DNA from: Eimeria necatrix
Lineage: Eukaryota; Apicomplexa; Conoidasida; Eucoccidiorida; Eimeriidae
Assembly: GCF_000499385.1 (NCBI RefSeq)
Contig: NW_013652595.1
Location: 1-56,344, forward strand
Direction: 5' to 3'
DNA: 56,344 nucleotides
The stretch's first letter is position 1, and each line of letters opens with the position of its first letter. Position numbers and translations under genes: made by a program. Positions 25,214 through 38,608 of this stretch are shown here, one piece after another. The notes under the pieces were generated by a model, which was not told the origin of the DNA, did not search any database, and saw nothing but the letters and a program-made list of their open reading frames with translations.

Positions 25214-25651
25214 CTTCTGTGAAGAACACTAGCTCATATGAACCATGACATGCAGGATGTAGATGCGGAAAGAAAGGGAAACCCATTGCACAGCACCGGC
25301 GTAAGGGTGGGCGCGAGTTGCCTCTCGACACTCGTGAAGGTCTGGGTATCAAAGGAATGCTATATCAGCTTGGTGATCCCGGACGTGGAGTGTGGCTTAT
25401 TTGTCTCAGGCAGTATGTAACCCTGGGGTCAGGTGTAGAAGCTGCTCAGTGTTTCCACCTAGCGACGAAAGTGGCGTGCTTTCTTCTTTGGAGGATTAGC
25501 TTTTGTTTATGGCGGAGCTGTCATGTTACGTTTTATCCGTGCAGCTTTTCGAGCTGGCTGCCGTTGGCAGAGGGGATGGGAGGTGCAATTTGTCGCGCGT
25601 TACTGATGCAACAGAAAACTGGAATTGTGCATAGCATGGGCAGAGCTGCAT

Positions 25652-25677
25652 GAAACGCCGGGTTTCGCCGGCGTTTC
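25652..25677. other. Perfect 10-bp hairpin, second copy
   Basis: gaaacgccgg (25652-25661) and ccggcgtttc (25668-25677) pair around gtttcg. It sits at the homologous place in the next array copy. Confidence 0.85.
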
Positions 25678-26958
25678 GAGTTGCCTCGCGAGACTCATGA
25701 AGGTTTGAGCATCGATGGAGCTTGGTAACGGCGCGCTAGTCGTTGGCGCTGCATGGATATGTGCGCGACTATGCTGAGTGCGTTTATATCGACGCGGAAT
25801 TGCTTGACACGCTTGGGGCTTGCGGGGAGCGTTAGCGAGGCAGGTTTTCCGGTGATAGTGAGGCAGCTCTAGATGTTAAACAAGGGCAACGCTTGACGTG
25901 CATTGCTTGAGATGAGCTCGGTACTCGTGCCGCATGCGCCAGTCGCTGCACCAAGGTGCCGCGTGGACAATTTTGAAACGTGTACTTGAAAATTCAACAG
26001 GTACATGCATGCGACTGAGATGGAACGTAAAAAATTTGCTGATTTGTCGCGGCAAACAATTAACCCATACGCTTACTTGTGGGCTTTTTTGCGCATCCCT
26101 ACTATTCGATGGGCCAAGCACCGAAAGCCCTAGTGTGACGAGGATACTGCTGGTGCAGTGGCTCAAATGCAGCCTCGAGGCTTTCAGCATGCAAGCGATG
26201 ACGATGGTGTGGCGCATTGCGCGCATATGGCCAGACAGTTTGCGTTCAGAAGGCAAGGCTTGCTGCTTCGTGTGGAGGGATAGCCCCTGTTTTCTTCTTT
26301 AATTGATTGCAGGGGATGCAGTTCGGGAGGTTGTGTGTCATGCCGCTCTGAAGACGTGTTTTATTTCGGCGTCTTATCGAGAGAAAACGCGCAAAGTATT
26401 GCATATGTGCTTGGTGTCACGTAGAGCGACTCCTGTGTGGGGCGCAGGAATCTTGTGCAGACTGAAAAGTTCAAATAGATGGAGCCCAGCACACAGCGTG
26501 CAGCAACATGGTTCGTGCTCTGGCATGCGTGGTGAGCAGGAAGCATGATTCCGTCATGCTGTTGAATGCTTAAGTATGAGCGGTGCATTTTGTGTGCCAC
26601 AGGTTCTACAGTTGGTAGCCAGTTCAAAGGATCACGCTGGGATTACGCCTTGAAGGGATTCTTTAACGGCGTGTGGAGTTTCTAAAACCTGTTTGAGTAT
26701 TCCGTCTCTCTGTGTTCTCTATGAGGCCGGAAGTGCGATGTGGTGCTCTCATTTCAGTTACTGTGTATCTCGGAGGTCAGGCGTAGGAGCATCGTAGTAT
26801 TTCCACCTAGCGACAAGAATCGCGTCTTTTCTTGATCGGAAATTTAACGTTGGTACTGGTTAAAGCTGTTATGTTACTTTTTCGCACTGCAGCTTTTCAA
26901 TCGGACTAGCCATGGTTTTGAGTGATTTGGAAGGAGACGATCTCTGCCATATTTTGGC

Positions 26959-27032
26959 CAGTCGAGAGAAATGTATGCGAAGAATTATCGGAAGTATTTG
27001 TGTTCGATATCCCGTCCCATTTTGAATTCCAA
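26959..27032 (+). repeat. Third, shorter copy of the segment
   Basis: Runs from cagtcgagag to ttttgaattcc and matches 25025-25095. In several places (for example gtgttcga) it is closer to the inverted copy than to the direct one. Confidence 0.7.
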
Positions 27033-30000
27033 GGACCTTACCAGTGGTCAAATGAATCATGTATTACCGCTGGCGCTCGTACGCCTTCTCCTAAAATGCC
27101 TTTTGCAGTATTTTGAACGATTGGCTTTTAGCTTTAAAAACTCTGCGCTGGCGATGTTGACCCATGGCTACACTGGACTGGCTGCAGCATTTGCTCAAAT
27201 AATCTGTCTTCTGCGGAATGACCTACCACATACTTGTTACCGGTACGTGCATCTATCGGATCGTATATCTTCTTTTGTATGTAAAGCCGACATACCCTAC
27301 TATGCATTTGCACGAGCGCTGCACTAGTTTGTACAGCAACTATGGGCTCCAAGCGGTTCAGAGAGTAAAACCTTGGCAATCAGCCCGAATCCAGGGCTCA
27401 TCGGGCGCTATTTCCAGGTTGAAGTTAGCATAGTGCACATGTTCTTAGTATGCCTGCAGTTTCCTGTATCGTCTACTTCAAGCGTTGTCGTGTATCTCTG
27501 GAGCGGGTGCGTTATTTGCGTGTAACGCACAAACGATTTTTAGCAGGGGCTCAAATTCGAGGGGCTCGAATTTGCCTAGATACTTCAACAGGAATCGTGT
27601 ATCAAAGATTGTGTATTCCTTTTCCCCGCAGCATCGCATCTGATTTTCGTAAAGAAAAACTTTGACAACAAGCGGCATTTAGCGTCCCTGCCTATGCGGA
27701 TCATTTTAATTTGAACTATGCGTGTGGAACAACGAAAAAGAAGGACGACATTGTTTTATGTTACTTTATTGGAAACTGAATGCCGAAAAGCATGGATTTC
27801 TTGAAATGGAAAGAAAGTGTGTCATAATGGATACCTGGTACCTTTACTGGTACCTTCAGGGTAACTCAATATGTTTACTTTGGACAGGCCAAGGATTTTG
27901 CCGTGGCAGAAAGATAAAGTGCGGTATGGTTCCTGATCCGTTACTGCGATGCATAAAATGCAGTCGCACACAAACAACAGCAAAACGCCGATAGCTTGAG
28001 TATACATCGACGAGCTCGAACAAAGGAACACCACTATATATTAGTATTTATTGAAGGAAAAGAGCAATGCACAAGAGGCGTCGGTGCAGACGCATTTACG
28101 TATTGGCCGTTAATGCTAGCTAGAGTCTCTGGAAGACGCCCTGTATGCAGAGGGCTTCGAAGATCTTCAAAAAGTTACTTTATTAGGCGAATATTCATGC
28201 AGTGTCTAGAATATAGGGCTTCGAATGCTTAACACAATTGGAACATCCAATAGCCTTCCGCCACATTGAGGGGATAGTTAAGGTTGCACAATAAAGATAA
28301 AAAGCAATAATTGATGCCTTTTCACCAGGACGTACGTTTGTTTTCAAGGTAGAGGTGCAAATGCGTTTTTGGTGGGATTCTTGTTGCAGGCGTTGAACGT
28401 TGTCCAAGGCTGCGAAGTTTGTGGTTCAGTTTCTGCTGTAGCTTTTGTGACTGATATGTTCATTGCATTTTCTGTAAACAAGAAACGTTAGACATCATGC
28501 ATTTTGGCTGCGTGCAGAGCGTCAGTCTCAGGATAAAATATCGGGAGTTCATATAACTCTTAAGTGCTAGTATAGACAGTAAGCCTCCTGGTTTAGCAAA
28601 TTTATTGCATTTGAATTACTTGTTGTCCATGAGATGATTTATTTTGCACTAGCAAGCCACATGGAAAAAAACGATTGGAGTATCATACATTGCAAATGTT
28701 TATAGAGTTTTAAGGCGGCCTTCGTGGCGAGTTATCTTTGTTGTTTCATCTGTAGACAGAACTAGTTTGTGTGCTGTGCACCTGGGACAAGGAATTCTGA
28801 TTAATTTAATGTGGCGTTGGGAAAACCTTCTATATGCCATAGTGCTAGTTTATAAATAGGTGGCTGCCATGACAGACATGGAAGAAATCAACAACCGACT
28901 TATCCGCATTGCATCAGTCAAACGTTAACAAAGCTCACTTACAATAGAAAGGATGTTTCTCTTGTAGTGGACACGCAAAGTAGAGTTGGAAAACTTGTCC
29001 GCGAAGAGAGATGCCTTCGCTCTAGCTAGGCAATAGCCTTCCCTCACCTTCTTGCTAAGCACGGAATATAGATTACGCTAGTGCATCTGTTTGATTTTAC
29101 GAGATAGCCTAAAGGCAACCTGGCATTAAACAAACCAAGCCAAAAAGCGTCTTGATGCACTCTGACAACGTATCAGTCTTCCGAAAAATCAGAAATAGTC
29201 ATGGTACCGTCTAGCTGCACGAAGAAGGTCACCTGCGCGCCGTAGCAAAGAAGGCTGTGTTTTCTTGACGCGAAAACGTCTCAGTAACTGGAACCTCCTG
29301 GTATCGAACTGTAAAATAATTTGGAACATGTCTACTTGTCCAGTTTTGAGTTGATACAAATGCTTTTTACTACCCTACAGATAAGGGTTGCAACGAGGAA
29401 ATCAGGTTATCGCAGAGGTGCCAACGTGTCTATCATAGTTCTGAATAGGGCTCTATTTGTCATGATTTGTAGACTCTATCAGCGGAAATTTGTCTTGAAT
29501 ATTTTCGTTGCTGCTGTGCGCTTGCGATTTCATTAAAGAAGCACTATCAAAGTGAAACCGCAAAAGTGATCCCGCAAAAGGACTATGTCTTAGGTTTGAT
29601 TTGCCAATGTTGGATAGCAGCCACGCGTAACGTTACCGATATATTAGGATGTAAGGCCTTGCGCATACGGCTGCAGGAGTTTGACAGGTACCCTAACGCT
29701 TGCAGTCATTGCCCAGGAGCTTTACTTTGGACGATTACACGTTTCCAGCATTCGGCGCTTGGACCACCGTGGCAAATGCAAGATTAAAACAGTGTTTTCT
29801 GCTAGAGATATACTACTACATACTGCAGAAGGTTTATGGCATTACATTTTATTCGTGAGCAGTTGGTGCGCTTGGAGGTGCTACTGGGTCACTGTTGAGA
29901 TTCAACTGCTTCCTCAGGGAACCTCGTGCGGTTATTGATTTTGTTGAGTGAAGCATTCGTATACATGGAATCATTTAACTGCCTTGCATCAACTGTCTAG

Positions 30001-33000
30001 GCCTTCGATAGCGATAAACCGAACTGAAGGTGCTGAGGCTTTACTGAATGATGGTGCTTTTTGGCAGGTGTGGGCGGTTTTTGCGGGATAACCAAGTGAC
30101 AGGCCGATTGCCACAGACAGCTCTACATTTAAGCATAAAAAATCGGAAGCATGACATCAGGGCATCTATTCAATATTAATGCTGAAACTAGTGTTGACCT
30201 GTGAGTCAGGCGTACCTGTTTGCCTCTGGAAGCAACGCGCTTTGTGTTTCCAGAATTTGCACGCCCACGTACAGAAGAGCAACTTCGAGCGCAATGCTTC
30301 TTCCACTTTCAAGGGTTTCTAGGGACCAAAAAATCACTTCGCTGAGCGTTCAAGCTTTTTTCCGAAAGTGAGACGTATTCCTTACTCACTAAAATCAAGG
30401 CCGCCGCCAGTGTCTGTAAGGCTTTGTTACAAAAGAGTGTGATGGAAGCAAATCCCATTGCAGTACGTCCGTGTGAGTGCTAAAGCTAACGAGTCCACCC
30501 AATTTCCGATAAAAGCACGATCGCCGTCTGTAAGTAAGACAGGAAACTAGCAATACACTGGCTCATAAAAAGATGGTGAGGCTGCTAAAACACAGGTGCC
30601 ATCCAGGCCTGATGAGGCAAATGTGCCATCCGGGCCGAGCACAATGAACAAACATGTTCACAGAGGCGTGTATAACATAGTAACATGCAGCAATGTGCGC
30701 CGTCTCTAAAACAACGGCTGCTTTCCTCAACGCAAGAAGAACACGATATTGTCTTGGGAAGCAATGCAGGGATCGGCAAAATCTCCAAAAGGCTGCTTGT
30801 TTCATGGCTGTACCTTTTTTGTTAAGCACCAATGTGAATTGCGGTATATGCGATGCGTCGCAGATATTGTTGTACAGATCTTGCATGGCCTCCAATTTAT
30901 TGTTTTGCGAGATAGACCAACGAGAGAGACCATTCTGCAATGGCATTTTTGTTTTCAGGAAATGCTTTGCAGTCTAGTAACGTGCGCATTGAATAGAAAT
31001 CTAATAAAATTGCACTGGGGCACTGGAAGGATGTACGCTGTATGGAACATCTCAGAATCTGCAGCAGTGCGTACAAGGTGCTGAAAAAGCATTTTGGGTG
31101 CGAATCAACAGAGAGCTTCCGTACCAACATATTGAAATTCACAAGTAGATACGAAGCCGACATTGTTTCTGTGCATTAAATTATTCTGAAGGTTCTCTGT
31201 TTTGTGCTTGCCATGTGGAGTCCGTGCGCTCCTGGCGACAGCCAGCAACGAACAAATTAAGTTTTTAATCCTTTGGATGCTCATACAGGTACACGCCAAA
31301 AGTTCTAAAGCCAATAATCGTAATTCCCAAAACTTATCCATGCAAAATGTCTACACACTGGGTATACCCAGCTAAATCGGCCAAGCTTTCGCTCACCCGT
31401 TTGCTTTGCTGCCTTGAGCATGCCTGCACGTTCTAGTTGGAAGCCAGGTGCATGGATACGTTTAGCTTGTACGTTTTGTCAACATCAAAGTATGCTAGCA
31501 CTTTCCACTACGCTCCTTATACGCTGCTGATTGATGCTGACGCCTAAATGAACACCATTGCTGGAGTCCAATGTATAGGTACGAATTAACTGCAGTTCAA
31601 CACAGGTCTTGCAAAATGTCTAAAATACGCTGAAATAGCTGAAAATGCTGACCAAGTTGTTGAGCGATAATGACTGTTCTCAGTATGGTTCAAACATTAT
31701 GACTCAGCGATACTGAGCATGCACTATTTTCGCGTTGTGCAAGCGTTGAAATGCAATGATAGCGCATTACACAAAAGCCGCTCGAGAGCAAAAACAAACT
31801 TTCATACCGTGATGTCTGCGCACGTTTTGGGCCCACGAAAATGGCGTAGTTCGCGAGCAGATGGTACGTGTCATATGCAGTGAGCTACTGACAGCGAGGC
31901 TTGCCCCCCCCGCTGTTTTACATTAAGATGATCATTTTGAATTGGTCATTTTGCTTCTTCTTTTCAGAAAAAGCGAAAAGCATTATCACAGATTCGTTGA
32001 AGCCTGCAAGGATGTGGGGCATAGCCCAATTCAAGCCAATGAAAATCAATAGAAGGTGAGCTAGTAAGAGTAGCGATGCCCATTCAGTGTGCTTGATGAA
32101 TGACAAAGAACGAATTCAGCGCTAATGAGTTTGTTCGGCAACCTCCGGAGGAATGTTTCAAGCTTTCACGTTGAGACACAAATGAGTAGATTTCACATGT
32201 CTGGCACTCCAGTAGATCCGAGGCTGGCGCGCTTCGGTACCATACAGGATGTGCGTAGCGTCAGCGACCATTTTCATTACCAGGTGACGCAATCGCAGAA
32301 ATTCCACCACTGTGAATGTTTGTAAAGTTTGCTTTCGTGTTGTGTGGAAAGCGTTCCTCAAGCATAATCTTCTGGATCGCTAACTTGCTAGCATGATGTA
32401 CATCATATGTCTACGATTTCCACAAAATGGATTTGATGATTTTGGCTGGTGCAGTGTCAAGAAACTGCGCTCTTCTATCGGCTGCGTGCCAAATGTACAC
32501 GGTCAAGACACACTATCGGCAGACTCCTCTGTTAATATGTCTTCATCTTTTTCGTTTTTCGTGGTTGAGTTTGTATGTACAATGGAAAAAGAAGCAGTAC
32601 TTTTTAGCGACACTTCTTCCACGCATTATACATTTTTCTTGGCAAGCTCCTCGTATCGGTCATCAGCCGCGCCGAGTGTGATGACTATAGCGTCAGCATC
32701 TCGTTCTGCCTTTTCTGGATCGGTGTTATTCTACCACTGCACCCCGCTAAAATTTTTATTGCATAACTCGCAATTTCGGCAGTTCGTAGCTCTTGAGACG
32801 ACTGCAGCCCAGCATTAAAACTGAGCGCCAAGAGACGACAGAAAGTTAGGCGTTTTCTGCATTACAGTCTAACTTCTTCGTCAAGAAGCCGACTGCAAAT
32901 GCCAGCTCAGACTGATGCACTGATATGTCTAGCGTGAAATCTCTAAGCTATGCAAAGTTTTGCTGCAATTAAAAAGAGCTTACAATGCGCTTTACGAGCG

Positions 33001-34600
33001 TGTTTCATATCTATAGAACGTGCGTGTCATGCACGTGGTTCATCAAATAGCTTGGTGACCTTTTGCTGTCGAGCAAAAAAGCTTGGCACGTGCTCAGTGC
33101 CATTATTTGGGACTTGCGGTGGTTGTCCTTTGTGATGAGCAGGAGGTACGTTTTCAAATTGTCAAGGCATCCCATTGTTGTTACATCTAGGGTACGTCGA
33201 ATTCATTAACAAGAATTACTATATTAAATGAAACGGTTAATGCTCGCTTCCTCTGTCAGGCAATCTATGCAGAATATCAGCATGAAAAAAATGCGAATAA
33301 CGAGTTCCCGCCCGTCTGTGCGCACAATTTTTCTTAGGTCGTAGGCAATCTTTATAAACCAGTGTGAAACTTTGCATATCAGTTCAATTTGGGTTACTGG
33401 AGTCTAACTGGGTTTTCTTTGTTCTTTTGTCAGCGCGCCTCAGGCAGTAGGCGCTATAAATATAAATTCGACTCTCTGACCGTGGCGATATGTCATTTGA
33501 AAAACGTTAGCCCCGTTCATACGGAAGCACTATTGTTTAACGTACAGTACGCTTACATGCTTGTATCAGCTACTTTGCGGCCGCTAGGCTGTTTTAATTG
33601 GGAAAACATCACAAAATTGGATCGCGTACATATTACTTCCAGGTTGCTCGCAATCGACTGAAAGTTACTTCACTCGGTGACAAATCCTTGACTTAACAAT
33701 AAACCAAAGTAAACCACAGTTAGCGTAGCCATAGTTTCTTTCTGCAGAACAGCGAATGTCAAATGGTCTACCAAAGAGATGCAATCATACGAAACCAGAC
33801 GGTAAGAGATCTGTTAAACAAAAGCGACGCCGTAATTCTTAACGAAGCGAATACGCTGTTCAAAAGACGCGCATTCGCTCTATAGGGCGGTCGCAGGTTA
33901 TCTCTTTCATACACGGCAAAAAGCAGCGCTCCAGAAGCACGCGGAAGATTCCCATATTTCTCATAACTGACGTGAAACATCTGTTGCGGGTCTTGCACGC
34001 AAGTAGGCAAGAAGGCGCTACACAATTACGTCCGAAGTACAGACCCTTGCGACGACGCCTGATGGACACTCATGCAGGCTTCGTCGTAAGTGAGGATACA
34101 TACAGAAATGCTAGCATAACGAACCTCAAAAATTGTAAGCTTTCAAGAACTGGCCCTTGTGTTTGGAGCAGAAAGTAGGAGGCTTAAGAGACATATGCTT
34201 CAAAGCATCACGCGTTGTCAAACAAGCCACATCACGCTTCTGCGGCTCATTTCATATTCGCAGAACATCAAGATTTAAAACAAGGAGAACGAATTATCTG
34301 CAGGTAATTCTCCGCAGGGTCTTAGGCAGGGTGCTCTTTTGTTCCAAATGTCATGTTTAATTTGCGTAGCTGTTCTTTTATGAACTTCAATAATATGCTT
34401 TTGTATCTGCCAGAAAGTGTGCACCTCAACAAACGCTTGACCCATTATGAGAATTTTTGTGAAGGAGGCATTTTCGTTATGAATGTTGCCCAGCATTCGG
34501 GCTACCAGCTAAATTCGCAATAGATACAATGTAACTCCTGTGGCTGCACCACCTTTCTTGCTATCCTTCATCTTTGCCTGACGTTCTTTCAGGCAGCCCG
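27033..34600. other. Long stretch with one hairpin and no supportable gene
   Basis: About 7.5 kb. Nearly 0.9 kb at 28410-29320 has no frame over 60 codons and looks AT-richer. The longest frame is 141 codons on the plus strand at 32393-32818, serine- and phenylalanine-rich with no recognised domain. A 27-bp-spaced partial repeat of gtgccatcc lies at 30596 and 30623. Confidence 0.6.
27552..27574. other. Perfect 10-bp hairpin with GGG loop
   Basis: caaattcgag (27552-27561) pairs with ctcgaatttg (27565-27574). No thymine run or other context suggests a function. Confidence 0.85.
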
Positions 34601-34750
34601 TGATTCGCAGGCGTTTCTCATTGTGTCAGAATCAAGTGCCTCGCATGCTACTCAGCTAAGGCCTATCATATTTTGTTATGGTCTCTGAGTTGCTGTAAAT
34701 TTCTTGAAAGTGCGACTGCAGCGGCTTCGGTTCTCAAGGCGTGCCGGCAT
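34601..34750 (+). repeat. Dispersed direct repeat, 150 bp, copy 1
   Basis: Matches 36404-36552 at about 91% by eye (12 to 13 differences and one single-base gap). A central run of 38 bases starting cctcgcatgctactcagc is identical. Ends are abrupt and flanks differ. This is one of the least diverged dispersed pairs in the window, so the duplication is probably among the more recent. Confidence 0.95.
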
Positions 34751-36403
34751 CAGGTATATTCATCCTTAGCTTTGCGGCAATTCGCTCACGCTCTTTGGTA
34801 CGCTCAAAAAGATCTCGTATCTGATGGCGCAATTCATTTTGTTTTTGCTTTGTGAAAATGCGTTGGCTTAGCAGGAGTGTTGCACAGCAGCCGTGCACGC
34901 CAACATGATCTTTGAAGACTCACAGTGCTGCAAAAGACGCCACAGAAATAGCCTTGTATATCTTGCACTCAGGCAGTCGAAAACATCTTTTGCTTGCGGC
35001 CATGCTTTTGTATGGCCACAGTACGAAATTTATGTCGCTACTCGAGCCCTTGAGCTGTTTGTCGTTGCGCCGGCATGGGGGACTAGTGCGCTTGATTGCC
35101 GCGCCGTTTTGCTTGTCCGTTCACCTATCGGCATTTCACGAGACATGAACCTTCTCAAGAGTTTGATGTATGCGTTACATTGCTGTTGCCACAGCAATGA
35201 AGTCGTGAATCCACTGCAAAAACACAGAGCTGCAAAAGACAGCACTTTGCGTGGACAGTCTGAATGTGAGTGGCTCGCAGTGGTTACGGACGCACCTCAA
35301 CACAGTACGCTTAAAAGTGGTTTGATTCAGAAGTATTTATGAGCGGGCGTTAACACTTTGTTTATTGCTAGTGCCCAGATTCTTGTCCTGTCTCTGAATT
35401 GCGGTCTTGCCTAATTGGACAAATATCAAGCTTGCGAGTGAATGCGCCTTCGAGACTCAAAAAATATACCGTTTTGGTGTGTAGAGGCGCGACTATTTCG
35501 TTGCAAAAGCGTCGACGTCATTCATCGATTGTTCCTGCTGCTGTTTGGGGGGGAAATATAGGCGCATAAATAATGTGGACAGATTCCCACAACTGAATGC
35601 TCCTACTAGCAGCATGCGAGCACGGAGAAAAACTGAGCACCGTTCTTTCAAGGATTGCATCTCCTGCCAAGCCGTTTACGCTGCCATGTGCATGTTCGAG
35701 AAACCTTGGCTGCAGCGAAGTCTTAGTGACACGCCTAGAATGTGCTCGATGTTCCTACAGGAACAGACCCATGCTACACGCACTTTAAGCAGACATGCAC
35801 GGCACAGATAACGGAATATTCGCTGTCGATAGATTGTTTTAATGCCTGCTGGCATATGGGAAACCTTTGAAAATTTGTGTTTCGGACCAGAGAGTATGAG
35901 ATCTGACAAACGTTTTTGCTTTGATTCGTTCCTCCATGCCAAGCAATTCTTGTGCGTCTTTTGCGGTTGTGCGTTTTTGTGTCAGGATAACAGCATTGGC
36001 AGGAAGAGCAGCTGATATTCTGCAGCTGCCATTTGAGATTGTCCATGTGCACAGGCAACCAACCTCGTTGCTGCGAATATCTTGTTTAATAAACGCAAGT
36101 TTATCTTTCAACACCTGGAGTCCCTTCTTTCATGTCAGGAAGTATGAAGCCTCAAAAGACATTACCATCGCTGCGAGAAATTTGGTGAATGCGGTGGATG
36201 GCTGTGGACGTTTGTCACCAGAGGGATATGCGTTTCAACGCATCCAGGGCAAAGCTTGCTTCTCTGTCGCTGCAGATTCCTCTTTTGGTTTGCTCTCTGT
36301 TGCTGCGTAATCTTCCACATTGGTCGCCAGATAAATCTGGAGTTCACGTTACCACAGGCAGCGCTTGACTGTTTCCCTGCATAACCTTCCCTTCGGTGAC
36401 CTG
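34751..36403. other. Stretch between the two 150-bp repeats, no supportable gene
   Basis: Contains a plus-strand frame of 149 codons at 34893-35342, which starts at GTG (first ATG a few codons on). It is within chance length and carries no recognised motif. Frames are open on both strands at about 35840-36310, again a sign of chance. Confidence 0.55.
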
Positions 36404-36552
36404 TGGTTCGTAGGCGTTTCTCATTGTATCTGAATCAAATGCCTCGCATGCTACTCAGCTAAGGCCTATCATATTTTGTTGTGGTCTCTGAGTTGCTGTA
36501 ATTTCTTGAAAGTGCGACTGCAGCGGCTTCCGTTCTCTAGGCATGGCGGCAT
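36404..36552 (+). repeat. Dispersed direct repeat, 150 bp, copy 2
   Basis: Counterpart of 34601-34750, 1.8 kb downstream in the same orientation. The one gap is in the taaattt/taattt run. Confidence 0.95.
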
Positions 36553-38071
36553 TTGCTCCTGGATTCTCTGAAGCATTTGAACACTGTGTCTTTCTGCTTC
36601 GCTCTTTCTGCAAATATATAGCATGATGGTAAGTTACATGTGCAACAGACGTGCGTGCATATCGTTCTTTTCTCAGGATCTTTTTCCTGCATTAGGTAAA
36701 TACTTTGCTTAGTGTTTAATAGCCTTGAAAATCCTGCATTTCCTCAAGTAGTTGGCGGCTGTCTTGGTTCTTACGGGCAATCGCTGTGCTGGAAATGAGC
36801 ACAATTGCTCGTGCTCGTAGTGTCTCGCGACATAGGAAGTGAGCAAGACCAACATGTGTTGTGGGCTGTTGAGCGCATGGGAGTAGCTGTGGCCGAGCGC
36901 TTGCACGTTGTGTTTCGTTTGTGATAGAGTATGACACCGCATCTTTTTTGGAGACTATATCGTTTTCCTGCTGCTGATGGACATTCTTCTTCTGGGTTGA
37001 GGAAAAGGACTTTCAATGTAGTTTCATACTGGTGCAGACGCTTCTGAAGAATTTGCCTGCTTGCAGTCTTTTTGAAAATTGTTCTGAGCTTGAGTACTTC
37101 CAGCGGCTGGCTGGAAATCATTATTGTTTTCAGGCGCGTCACGTTGGCAAGCTGTTTCCCGAAATTTTCGTACGTCAGCAAACAGTTCTATGGGTTTTTC
37201 TAAGCCGAAAGTTTCAAACTTTTAATTGAATGACACATGTTGAAGCAATATGTGGGCATGTGGATAGTGTCTGGAATTGGTGAATGCTTATCGTTTTGCA
37301 ATCGGCTGAATGGGAAAGGATTCTTCAGTCTCTGTCAATTTAAAGCTGTATGTAAGTATGTGCCAATGGGCTTTGATCCTTAGTGGAGGGATTCGCGAAA
37401 TGGTTCTTTCACAGTGCTCGCTTTAAAGTTTTGTCCTGGTGAAGCGTCCAAAACATTAGGAACACATCGCCTTCACGCTTTCATTTAGCTTCACCTACAA
37501 GAACACTCTTGTCACAATGAAGGGTAATGTGTTCATCTTTCACATGCATTTGAAGAGACCTGGCCCACTATCGCACTCCAGCAGCTCCGTAAAATGCATC
37601 AGAGGCCGCTCTACAACAGCCGTATTAGAGGCCGCTCTTGAAAAGTACGAATAACTACGTGACTTTGGCCCTAGATGCCTTCTAGCGAACCTGGCTGAAC
37701 ATAAAGGATTTAAATGATATTCCTCGCAGCGAGTGAGGCGTGTCATTGTGAATAGTGCCCAAGGGGAAGACAGGGGGGCACGCAAGAATTCACACTGGAC
37801 AAGCTTTTCGTGCAGTAGAACTATATTGAATAAAAATTGTCGTCAGTGTTTTCTGCCAAGCAACTCATTATTCGTCAGACTGTGAGTTATTCTTACATCT
37901 ATGATGCCAAGCCCTTATTGTCGTTGCGAGCGGAGTGATGCACTTTAAACCTACATACCAGTATAGATACAAATCTTGTAAAAAGGGTGTTATTCATTTA
38001 ATTGCCGACATCTTTAGACAGCAAGGCAAAAGGTCATCAAGCAGAAAGTATGCATTATTCAAACTCGCGTG
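36553..38071. other. Stretch with no supportable gene
   Basis: The longest frame is 136 codons on the minus strand at 36771-37181, without a recognised domain. No repeat or hairpin noted. Confidence 0.6.
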
Positions 38072-38129
38072 TAAGGCTACGCTAGGAGCTGACGCCTATA
38101 TAAGGCTACGCTAGGAGCTGACGCCTAAC
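38072..38129 (+). repeat. Near-perfect 29-bp tandem duplication
   Basis: taaggctacgctaggagctg followed by acgccta occurs at 38072 and 38101. The first 27 bases of the two copies are identical, so the event is recent or recently homogenised. Confidence 0.95.
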
Positions 38130-38198
38130 GGTTTAGCATTTAGATAATGCTGTGACCCAACTAGCAAATAGTTGAATTTAGCCTTTTTGTCCTATACT

Positions 38199-38608
38199 GT
38201 GTGGATCTACTACCGCGCATTTGGAATAGTAGATGTTTCTTCGTTACGTCCACGCGCGTGTAGTTGGGCAACACTGCAACCAGCACGTTTAACATGTGCT
38301 ATCCGTAGTGCTGCAAAGTACGTCTAGATGGGGAACTTCACACTGCACTCGCAGTTTGTACGCCATGATCCTACAATTGCGCTGCGAGAACAAGAAAAGG
38401 CGTGTGGATCAGTCAGGAGTAGTAGATGTTTCTTTGTTACGTCCACGCTCGCGTAGTTGGGCAACACTGCAACCAGCACATTCAACATTTGCTATCCGTA
38501 GTCCTGCAAAGTACGTCTAGACGGGAAACTTCACAGTGGACTCGCAGCTTGTACGCCATGATCCTATCACTGCACTGCGAGAACAAAAAAAAAGTGTGGA
38601 TCAGTCCA
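38199..38608 (+). repeat. Tandem duplication, ~193-bp unit, two copies plus a stub
   Basis: gtgtggatc begins at 38199, 38402 and 38594, and agtagatgtttct at 38228 and 38421 (period 193). Copies are about 88-90% identical. The third copy ends after some 15 bp (gtgtggatcagtcca). The poly-A run near 38586 marks a small expansion in copy 2. Confidence 0.92.

Larger units (their letters stand above)
23355..27032 (+). repeat. Highly degenerate tandem array, ~0.83-0.86-kb spacing
   Basis: The block ccacctagcgac begins at 23767, 24599, 25455 and 26803, giving spacings of 832, 856 and 1348. About 350-450 bp upstream of each anchor are related, including gtggtttctttgtttcaggca and the ggatcac-ctggg block; copy 3 is shorter and starts near 25300. 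Downstream, a block ending ccggcgtttcg occurs at 24690-24840 and 25555-25680. The last interval holds about 0.5 kb of extra sequence (roughly 25740-26330). Copies 2 and 4 are closest: 24115-24330 and 26337-26550 share about 88% by eye without indels, but with no excess of third-position changes. Confidence 0.85.

Noticed and set aside
24115..26550. Frame-conserved pair (VCHAALKTCFISASY) as duplicated genes
   Set aside because: Differences are about equal at first, second and third positions, and the third array copy has a stop in the same frame.
30596..30645. gtgccatcc-spaced partial repeat, 27 bp apart
   Set aside because: Only about 14 bases match, which is too short to call a meaningful repeat.
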